Shown in pieces: positions 57,329-64,000 of a DNA stretch of 64,000 nucleotides; position 1 is the stretch's first letter; each line of letters starts with the position of its first letter. Where the stretch lies: the NCBI GenBank assembly GCA_027618475.1, contig JAQCEJ010000012.1:17377-81376 (forward strand). The letters are read 5' to 3'. A program made the position numbers and the translations under genes. The stretch comes from Planctomycetota bacterium (GTDB lineage: Bacteria > Planctomycetota > Planctomycetia > Planctomycetales > Planctomycetaceae). Under the pieces are notes generated by a model. The model did not search any database. It was not told the origin of the DNA and saw nothing but the letters and a program-made list of their open reading frames with translations.

Positions 57329-58729
57329 ATGGAACATCGCTGGATCTGGCCTTTCGAACTTCTGGAGCAGATTGGCAAAGGGGGCATGGGGGTCGTTTAC
57401 AAGGCCCGGTATGTCAAAAACGATAAACTCTTTGCCGTCAAACTCGTCTCGCTCGACGTCGATAATCCGACGACGCTGGCGCGGTTCGAGCGCGAGATGG
57501 CGATTCTCAAGAATCTCAAACATCCCAATATTGTCCGCTGCTTCGGTGGGCTGTGCGACAACAAGCAGCGTTTCTACGCCATGGAACTGGTCGAAGGAGG
57601 AACTCTCCGCCGGCTGATGCGCACGTCGTGTCCGCTGGCATGGGATCAAACGGTAGAACTGGCAATCCAGATGTGTGCCGGGCTCGGTTATGCTCACGAT
57701 CAGGGTGTCGTGCATCGAGACGTCAAACCGGGAAATTTTCTGCTCACCGAAAAGCAACAATTGAAACTGGCCGACTTCGGTCTGGCGACGTTGGCCTCCG
57801 CCGAAAAGCTTACCTCCGAAGGGAGAACGCAGGGCACGTTTCAATACATGGCTCCCGAACAGATTCGGGGGAAGCCGGCCCCTTGTCCGCAGACCGACCT
57901 GTATGCTTTGGGATGTTTGCTCTTCGAGATGCTCACGGGGTTTGTTCCCTTCGACGGCGACACGCCGGCGGAATGCCTGCACAAGCATTTGAAGAGCCCG
58001 CCTCCCCGTGTGGGCGAATTCGTGTCGAATTGCCCGCTCGAACTCGATCATCTCATCAATGATCTGCTCGCCAAAGACATCGCCAATCGGCCGGCGAGTG
58101 CGCACATCGTGATGCGTCGGCTGCGGGAGATCAACCCGTTAATCACCGTTTCGGATACAAAAGTTTCGTCGCTGGAAAAAACATCCAAACCCCGACCGGA
58201 GGTTTCCGCACCCGAGTCGAAAGCCATTCCTCCACCGTCGCGCGGGATGCCGATGGGATTGCTGTATCTATCGCTGGTGATTCTTGCCCTCTCAGGCTGG
58301 TGGAGCTGGCACACGTCGACCATTCGTTCTGCGTTTTATCGATCCGAACACGAATGGGTACAAGCCTTGTCACATAGTGACTTTGCCGTCCGCAAAGCCG
58401 CGGCGGAGGCGCTGGGGCATATCGGACCGGCGTCGGTTCAAGGTCTGACCGCACTTGCCGAACGGCTGGATGATCCTCAAGTGGAAGTTCGCATTGCGAG
58501 CATTCGGTCACTCGGTGAACTCGGCAGCGCTGCCAAGGGGACCATTCCCGTGCTGCTTAAAGTCCAAAAGGTCGACCAGAATTCGGTCGTTCGGGCCGAG
58601 GCAGAAACGGCGATCGAGAAAATTCGCGCGTCATCGGCGACGGGATCGAAAATTTCATGGGGCCTGGTGCTGATCGCTCTCGGAATCGCCGGCGTTACAG
58701 GCTATCGCGCCGTGCGGCGCATGGCGTAA
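57329..58729 (+). CDS. Membrane-anchored Ser/Thr protein kinase with HEAT repeats
   Basis: The kinase domain (residues 10-275) has the glycine loop IGKGGMGVVYKA, Lys in FAVKLVS, HRDVKPGN with the catalytic Asp, DFG in LADFGLA, the APE motif, and the Asp/Leu of TDLYALG. It is a Hanks-type kinase expected to be active. A membrane helix (LLYLSLVILALSGWWSW, about residue 308) follows a linker. The external part (residues 343-433) has about three HEAT-like repeats with VRKAAAEALGHIG and VRIASIRSLGELG. A second helix (WGLVLIALGIAGVTGY) ends the protein. HEAT repeats sense protein partners. No phosphatase is adjacent. Confidence 0.9.
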   Translation: MEHRWIWPFELLEQIGKGGMGVVYKARYVKNDKLFAVKLVSLDVDNPTTLARFEREMAILKNLKHPNIVRCFGGLCDNKQRFYAMELVEGGTLRRLMRTSCPLAWDQTVELAIQMCAGLGYAHDQGVVHRDVKPGNFLLTEKQQLKLADFGLATLASAEKLTSEGRTQGTFQYMAPEQIRGKPAPCPQTDLYALGCLLFEMLTGFVPFDGDTPAECLHKHLKSPPPRVGEFVSNCPLELDHLINDLLAKDIANRPASAHIVMRRLREINPLITVSDTKVSSLEKTSKPRPEVSAPESKAIPPPSRGMPMGLLYLSLVILALSGWWSWHTSTIRSAFYRSEHEWVQALSHSDFAVRKAAAEALGHIGPASVQGLTALAERLDDPQVEVRIASIRSLGELGSAAKGTIPVLLKVQKVDQNSVVRAEAETAIEKIRASSATGSKISWGLVLIALGIAGVTGYRAVRRMA

Positions 58730-58778
58730 TACCGACTCGGCGAATAGGAAAGGCGTGAAGTGCGAACCCGAATGCCGA

Positions 58779-58979
58779 TTAATATCCTTGCTGTCGGCAA
58801 ACGTTGCGTGCCCGCAGGGCGAGTGATCGGAGCAGTTCGAGGTTGTTCGTGTCGACGTCGAAAGCAGACCGGGAACTCAATCGCGGCAAATCGGCAGAAA
58901 TGATGGCATCGACAAGTTCGGGGGACGTCATACACGTGATGCGATCGGCGCTTAAAGCGGCAACCTGTGCTTTCGACAT
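58779..58979 (-). CDS. Small conserved-looking hypothetical protein
   Basis: This 66-residue protein starts with MSKAQVAALSADRIT and has leucine/aspartate-rich helices (ELVDAIISADLPRL, NLELLRSLALRARNV). AAAGGA lies close upstream of the ATG at 58979. The longer frame to 59042 is unlikely because the ribosome site fits the shorter one. No function is recognised; small proteins of this kind occur widely in planctomycetes. Confidence 0.55.
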   Translation of the reverse strand: MSKAQVAALSADRITCMTSPELVDAIISADLPRLSSRSAFDVDTNNLELLRSLALRARNVCRQQGY

Positions 58980-59215
58980 GATCGTCCTTTTGGTTGCGGT
59001 CTTCATGTTACGGTCCAGAATTCCGTCACGTCCCCACGCCAAAATATGCGCACAACATCGTATGCCCTAGTTTGGCACATGTATGACGAATGTCAAGAGG
59101 CGAATCGGTTTTGCAACAAACGAATTTTGTAAATTTCGTTCGAGGCACCGATGGGACGGTTTGTAACCCGGCGAAATACTCCGCCGTCCGCAGCCTGAAT
59201 TCCGGCAATGTCGCA

Positions 59216-61015
59216 TTACGCCGGTTGGATGAAACGCTGATACAGCTTTTCGTACGTACCGCGCTGCGAAAGGAGTTCGGTATGCCGGCCTCGTTCGACG
59301 ATTCGGCCGTGGTCGAGCACCAGCACCAGATCGGCGTGTCGAATCGTGCTCAGGCGGTGAGCGACCACAAAACTTGTCCGCCCCTTCAGCAGGATGGCGA
59401 GAGCTTTCTGAATGCGGGCCTCGGTGATCGAATCGATACTGCTGGTCGCCTCGTCGAGAATTAAAATCCGCGGGTCGGCGAGCATCGCCCGCGCGAAACA
59501 GACGAGCTGACGTTGGCCCAGCGAGAGGTTCTGTCCGCGCTCGCCGACTTCGGTGTCGAGGTTGTCCGGCAGAAGGTCTTCGCATTCCAGTTTATGGAGC
59601 ACGGCTCGCAGTTCGTCATCGGTTGCATCGGGCTTGCTGAAGCGAATGTTATCGCCCAATGTTCCCGTGAAAAGAAAATTCTGCTGAAGCACGACGCCGA
59701 GTTGCCGACGAATCGACGACGATGTCAACTCGTGCAGATCGTAGCCGTCGATGAGTATGCGACCTTTTTGAGCGAGCGAGAACTTGGCAATGAGGTTAAT
59801 GATCGTGCTCTTGCCGCTGCCGGTATGGCCGACCAGCGCGACCATGTCCCCCGGCTGTACGACGAACGAGATATCATTCAGTACGGGGCGTTCGGGGTCG
59901 TACCCGAACGTGATCTCTCGAAATTCGACCTCGCCTCGCATGCGCGGCAAGTCGCGGGCCGATTCTGCGTCACTCCATTCGGGAGGAGTGTCGAGCAGTT
60001 TGAACAACCGCTCGGCTCCGGCCATCGCCGTCATTGCCTGATTGTACTGATTGCCGAGATTGGTAATTGGAGCCAGAAACAGGTTTGCCATGAACAGAAA
60101 TCCGACGAGGTCGCCGACGTCGGTTCCCGAACCTGGGTTGAGCACGCGGTATCCTCCGACGAGCATTAATAACGCAATGAAAAATTGATTGTTGAGCTCG
60201 AGCAGCGGCAGGAACAGGCCGTGCGTCTTCAATACCTTGAAGTTGTTGGCCGAATGAAACGTCACCAGATCGGTAAAGATGCGGGCGTTTTCGTCCTGGC
60301 GTACGAAGCCTTGCGTCACGCGAATGCCGAGCACCGATTCAGCCAGCGTCGCCGTTACGCGGCTGAACGATTCTCGCATCGCCCTTAGCGCTTTACTCAG
60401 TCGGCGGTGAAAATAGCGGTTGAGCATCCAGAGAATCGGCACGAGGCCGAGCACAACGAGAAACAGCGGGGGGCTGTAATACAGCATAAACGCTGTGGCG
60501 ACGCACATCTGTCCCAATTGCACGAGGCTGACATACAATACTTCCTGCACACCGACCCGAACGTCTTCGATATCGGAGGTCATGCGGCTGATGACGCGGC
60601 CGACCTTCGTGCGGTAAAAGAAACTCATCGGCATCTTCTGCAGATGGGCGAACAGGGCGTTTCGCAAATCGTGTACGACCGCTTCACCGAGTTCGTACGC
60701 ATAACGCTGGCGAAAGTGCATCACCAGCTGGGTGGAGATCGCCAGAACCGCAAAGGCGAACATGCCCCACATCACTCCGGTCACGTCTGCCCGTTCGACC
60801 GGTCCGCTGATGACGGCCGAAAGTATCCACGTCAGCCCTGGCAACTGCACCGAACGAATCAAGACCAGCACAGCGAGCCAGTTCCTTTTGGCACGGTACG
60901 GGTTGGTGAACGACATCAGTCGGGCGATCAACCGGAAATCGAGAGGCCGCTTGTCGTCTTCCCGATCGTATGTCGAAGCGGCTGTAAGCTGTTTCTGAGG
61001 AAGGCGGGCGATCAT
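59216..61015 (-). CDS. ABC exporter half-transporter 1 (consensus Walker B, altered signature)
   Basis: This 599-residue half-transporter has a six-helix membrane domain in the N-terminal 330 residues and an ATPase domain at the C-terminus. Walker A is GHTGSGKST (about residue 395), the signature is LSLGQ in place of LSGGQ, Walker B ends LILDEATSS with the catalytic Glu, and the switch His is present in VVAHRLST. Its start overlaps the stop of the upstream partner by four bases (ATGA). This one supplies the catalytic machinery; the substrate is not determinable. Confidence 0.92.
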   Translation of the reverse strand: MIARLPQKQLTAASTYDREDDKRPLDFRLIARLMSFTNPYRAKRNWLAVLVLIRSVQLPGLTWILSAVISGPVERADVTGVMWGMFAFAVLAISTQLVMHFRQRYAYELGEAVVHDLRNALFAHLQKMPMSFFYRTKVGRVISRMTSDIEDVRVGVQEVLYVSLVQLGQMCVATAFMLYYSPPLFLVVLGLVPILWMLNRYFHRRLSKALRAMRESFSRVTATLAESVLGIRVTQGFVRQDENARIFTDLVTFHSANNFKVLKTHGLFLPLLELNNQFFIALLMLVGGYRVLNPGSGTDVGDLVGFLFMANLFLAPITNLGNQYNQAMTAMAGAERLFKLLDTPPEWSDAESARDLPRMRGEVEFREITFGYDPERPVLNDISFVVQPGDMVALVGHTGSGKSTIINLIAKFSLAQKGRILIDGYDLHELTSSSIRRQLGVVLQQNFLFTGTLGDNIRFSKPDATDDELRAVLHKLECEDLLPDNLDTEVGERGQNLSLGQRQLVCFARAMLADPRILILDEATSSIDSITEARIQKALAILLKGRTSFVVAHRLSTIRHADLVLVLDHGRIVERGRHTELLSQRGTYEKLYQRFIQPA

Positions 61016-62916
61016 CCCTCCTCCCTTGCCGAGGCGCAGACGACCGAAGAAACATGTTCGTCGTTCCCCTCGGCACTCATGTCGTCGTACTGAAGTCGTG
61101 CCAGTCGACGGTAATGACCTTCACACGAAAGCAGTTCGTGGTGAGTTCCCGCTTGAACGATCTGTCCCGCTTCGAGAACGACTATATTGTCGGCCCGGCG
61201 AACGGTGCTCAATCTGTTGCCGACGATAAAAGTGGTCCGTCCCTGCAATGCCTGTTCGACGGCCTGTTGAATTTCGTGTTCGGTTTCGGGATCGATAGCT
61301 GCCGTGGCATCGTCGAGAATCAGAATCGGCGGATCGAGCAGCAGGGCGCGGGCGATCGCCAGTCGCTGTCGTTGGCCTCCTGAAAGATTGCAGCCCTGTT
61401 CGCCGATGATCGTGTCGTAACCGTCGGGAAGTTCGCGGATGAATTCATCGGCAGCGGCAATTCTGGCAGCATGTTCGATCTCGTCGTATGTCGCGTCGGG
61501 ATGTCCGAATGCAATATTCGACGCGACGGTATGGCTGAACAGAAATTGATCCTGAAACACGATGCCGATGTTGCGACGCAAATCGTCGAGCGACAGTTGT
61601 TTTACGTCCTGGCCATCGACGCGTACGCTTCCCGTCTGCGGGTCGTAACAGCGGAGAATCAGACTCAACAGCGTGGTTTTACCGGCCCCGGTTTCGCCGA
61701 CGACGGCGACGCATTCTCCGGGGGCAACGTCGAGCGAAATGTTGCGAAGAACAGGTTTATTCGCATCGTAGCCGAACGTGACGTTTTCGAACTCAATCTG
61801 TCCCGCGGCCCGGGGAAGTCGCAGGGCCGCGGCAGCACTTTCGATTTCGATGGGGGCATCCATCACTTCGAAGACACGCTGCGCACCAGTGAGGCTGGCT
61901 TGAATCGTATTGGCAATGTTCGTGATTTGACCGACCTGATTGGCGAATTCGTGTAGCAGGTTTGCGAACACGAACAAACCCGAACCCAGAGCCAGTTCGC
62001 CTTGAATGACAAGATACCCGCCGTACCCGAGCAGGATCATCATGTTGAGCTGCGTCAGCCCACCCATGATCGGTTGGAAAATGCTGATCTTCCAGAAGAT
62101 CTTCTGCTTTTGATCGCGTATCGCCTGATTGGCTTCGGCGAATTGTCGCGTCTGTTCGGGTTCGCGGGCGAAACCTTTTACGACCTGCTGCCCCTGTACA
62201 TTCTCAGCGAGGTTCAAAATCATTTTGTCGACCAGCTCGCTGCTTTTAACATATTCCGGCCGGACTTCCCGGGAGAATCGGGTCGCTCCCCACCACAGGA
62301 GCGGTGTGGTCAGCAGGCATGCGATCGTCAGCGGAACGTGTACGCTGAGCATATATGTGACGTAAACCAATAAGGTCAGACCGACAGTGAGGACTTTCAC
62401 GATCACGCCGTCGACAAAGGCGCGGACAGCGTTCACATCACCCGCAGCGCGATTAATGATCGAACTGCTGTCGTTGTGATCGAAAAAACGAAAACTGAGA
62501 CGTTGCAGTTTGTCGTAAACCGACGATCGAAGCTGCACGAGAATTCGCTGCGTCAGAATGGCGGCATCGACCGCCGCAAGGTATTTGAGTCCCGCATTCA
62601 CGAGTGCGGTTAACAGAATCAACCCCGAGATCAACCACAACGATTCGCCCGGCGTCCAGTGGGAAGGGATGCTCCAGCCGAACGGCCAGCGGGGTGACGG
62701 TGCGTCGGTGTCGACTTGCGCCCGCAGCCAGTCGATGCCGATTCCGGTCAAACCAAGTCCCGCCAGCGCGACGGAGACGAGCACAACCTGCAGCACGACG
62801 ATGCGGATGCTGTGAAACCGGTAGACCCATCCCAGCGCGAGCATGCGTCGGATGAGACTCCAGTTGGACGGGCGTTCTGCCGATTGCAGACGAAGCGCGG
62901 GGTGTGAGGTGGGCAT
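61012..62916 (-). CDS. ABC exporter half-transporter 2 (degenerate catalytic residues)
   Basis: This 634-residue partner has six membrane helices and an ATPase domain. Walker A is GETGAGKT (about residue 404) and the signature LSGGQRQRLAIARAL is normal. Walker B reads LILDDATAA, with Asp where the catalytic Glu should be, and the switch position is VGNRLST with Asn in place of His. It is therefore the inactive-site subunit. The strong AGGGAGGAGGG just before the partner's start allows coupled translation in equal amounts. Confidence 0.92.
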   Translation of the reverse strand: MPTSHPALRLQSAERPSNWSLIRRMLALGWVYRFHSIRIVVLQVVLVSVALAGLGLTGIGIDWLRAQVDTDAPSPRWPFGWSIPSHWTPGESLWLISGLILLTALVNAGLKYLAAVDAAILTQRILVQLRSSVYDKLQRLSFRFFDHNDSSSIINRAAGDVNAVRAFVDGVIVKVLTVGLTLLVYVTYMLSVHVPLTIACLLTTPLLWWGATRFSREVRPEYVKSSELVDKMILNLAENVQGQQVVKGFAREPEQTRQFAEANQAIRDQKQKIFWKISIFQPIMGGLTQLNMMILLGYGGYLVIQGELALGSGLFVFANLLHEFANQVGQITNIANTIQASLTGAQRVFEVMDAPIEIESAAAALRLPRAAGQIEFENVTFGYDANKPVLRNISLDVAPGECVAVVGETGAGKTTLLSLILRCYDPQTGSVRVDGQDVKQLSLDDLRRNIGIVFQDQFLFSHTVASNIAFGHPDATYDEIEHAARIAAADEFIRELPDGYDTIIGEQGCNLSGGQRQRLAIARALLLDPPILILDDATAAIDPETEHEIQQAVEQALQGRTTFIVGNRLSTVRRADNIVVLEAGQIVQAGTHHELLSCEGHYRRLARLQYDDMSAEGNDEHVSSVVCASAREEG

Positions 62917-62948
62917 GAATGTATGGGCTAAAGGCGGAGGGCTGGCAG

Positions 62949-63941
62949 TTAATCGTGAGTGTTCTCGAGAACCTTCACATATATGTACTTATCATCTTTC
63001 GGAGCATAAAAGTCAATAACTCTTGCATCGAGTACATAACCGGTGTGTTCGTAGAACGTTCGGGTGGAATGATACACCGGCTGGCTCGATGTTTCGACAT
63101 AGATTCGGCTCCCGCCGGATTCTTTGATCAATTCTTCTGCGGCCATTAACAATTCGCGGCCGATTCCCTGTCCCTGAAATTGTTTATCGACGGCGATCCA
63201 ATACAGGTCGAAACTCTGCGTCGTGCAGGCAATCGGCCCGAAACAGGCGTATCCGGCGGTGACGCCTGAGCGTTCCGAGAAAACGAAAAAGTATCCGGAC
63301 GCACCCCCCTTGTTCAATCGTTCATAAACAAGTTCAACGGCAACATCAACTTCTGCCGCGGAGAAGAAACCGGTCGACTCTACAATTTCACGGACACGCC
63401 GACGGTCGCCGGAGTTCACTTCGGTTCGCAGCGAGTTGGCGTTCGTCGAGCGAGGCGAGTCGTCGTCGGTCACCGATGAAAGGGAAACAATCGGATCAGT
63501 CCCATATCGTTGGAGTGCCGCGGTGACGATCCGTTCGATCGCCGCGTCGAACGGAATTCCACCGTGCGACAACGCCGCGGCGAAACCGGCATCGGGCGAC
63601 AAACAAGGATTGGCATTGATTTCGAGAATCCAGGGGGTTCCGTGGGAATCGACGCGAAAATCGATGCGCGCGTAACCATCGAGATCGAACCCTTTCCAGC
63701 AGGATATCGCGAGACGTTTCAGTTCTTCGAGCAGTGTCGCATCCGCCAGTGCAAACTCAAACGTTCGGGGTGTATTCACGGCCTCGAACGACTCGTCCGA
63801 CCACTTGGCCCGGTAGCCGACGATTCGGGGTTTATCGTCAGGAAACCCGACGAACGTAATCTCGGCACAAGGAAGCACATCGGGACCGCTCGTACCTGCC
63901 AGCAATGAAAGATTGAACTCGCGGCCGTCAATATCCCGCAT
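62949..63941 (-). CDS. ATP-grasp C-terminal part fused to GNAT acetyltransferase
   Basis: The first 150 residues look like the C-terminal half of a D-Ala-D-Ala-ligase-type ATP-grasp domain: IDGREFNLSLLAG, then YARIDFRVDSHGTPWILEINANPCLSP with the metal-binding Glu and Asn pair. From about residue 175 comes a GNAT domain with FQGQGIGRELL, the acetyl-CoA P-loop. The ATP-grasp N-terminal half is missing. Reading upstream in frame, the segment before the ATG still looks related (RAKVREVKWEM), but a TGA lies at 63990-63992. The gene is either frameshifted just upstream or truncated. Possible role: amino-acid or peptide ligation plus acetylation. Confidence 0.7.
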   Translation of the reverse strand: MRDIDGREFNLSLLAGTSGPDVLPCAEITFVGFPDDKPRIVGYRAKWSDESFEAVNTPRTFEFALADATLLEELKRLAISCWKGFDLDGYARIDFRVDSHGTPWILEINANPCLSPDAGFAAALSHGGIPFDAAIERIVTAALQRYGTDPIVSLSSVTDDDSPRSTNANSLRTEVNSGDRRRVREIVESTGFFSAAEVDVAVELVYERLNKGGASGYFFVFSERSGVTAGYACFGPIACTTQSFDLYWIAVDKQFQGQGIGRELLMAAEELIKESGGSRIYVETSSQPVYHSTRTFYEHTGYVLDARVIDFYAPKDDKYIYVKVLENTHD

Positions 63942-64000
63942 TTCCCATTTGACTTCCCGAACTTTGGCACGCGATTTGCGCCAAGCCCTTCAAAACAAGG

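Overview
The window looks like chromosomal DNA of a planctomycete (Planctomycetota, probably the order Planctomycetales). This is inferred from gene content: a secreted fusion of a DUF1080 domain with a serine beta-lactamase-like domain, SGNH and ceramidase-type secreted hydrolases, TadE/TadG-like proteins with a von Willebrand domain, an MJ0042-type zinc-ribbon membrane protein, a kinase with HEAT repeats, and a DUF721 gene between dnaN and gyrB. No species can be named from the sequence alone.

Layout. Positions 1-8.2 kb: tRNA methyltransferase trmB (5' end outside the window), a STAS protein, a PhyH-type dioxygenase, an RRM protein, methionine aminopeptidase and several secreted hydrolases. 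Positions 8.2-14.8 kb: a convincing class I cyclic di-GMP (GEMM) riboswitch sits directly before a secreted protein gene, followed by five TadE/TadG-type membrane-anchored genes and a strong hairpin terminator. Positions 14.9-25.9 kb: a repeat-rich Gly/Ser/Asn protein with a TPR-like C-terminus, two secreted hydrolases, a TolC-like outer-membrane lipoprotein, a tandem pair of paralogous membrane proteins and the zinc-ribbon protein. Positions 25.9-32.7 kb: gyrB, the DUF721 gene and dnaN run leftward, and trpBA runs rightward from a shared AT-rich intergenic region with DnaA-box-like 9-mers. This is a candidate, unproven, replication origin.

Positions 32.8-36.0 kb: a tRNA-Lys(UUU) gene whose antisense strand encodes the last 20 or so residues of a tyrosine recombinase, then a small hypothetical gene and an intact IS4-family element with 13-bp perfect inverted repeats. 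This looks like the remnant of an integrated element. Positions 36.1-46.8 kb: a co-directional flagellar cluster flgF-flgG-flgA-flgH-flgI-flgJ(rod domain only)-flgN-flgK-flgL, ending in a Rho-independent terminator. It covers rod, P/L rings and hook-filament junction. Positions 47-48.2 kb: rplM-rpsI, with an unusual acidic N-terminal extension on S9. Positions 48.4-64 kb: mgtE, a degenerate sigma-54-type regulator, an uncharacterised 420-residue protein, an esterase, an SMP-30 protein, a COG2509-type flavoprotein, a membrane-anchored Ser/Thr kinase, a translationally coupled heterodimeric ABC exporter with one degenerate ATP site, and an ATP-grasp/GNAT protein that seems to lack its N-terminal half.

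The points most worth attention are the c-di-GMP riboswitch controlling a secreted-protein/Tad-like locus, the recombinase read from the antisense strand of its target tRNA, the candidate origin, and the chain of very small coupled ORFs between flgJ and flgN.
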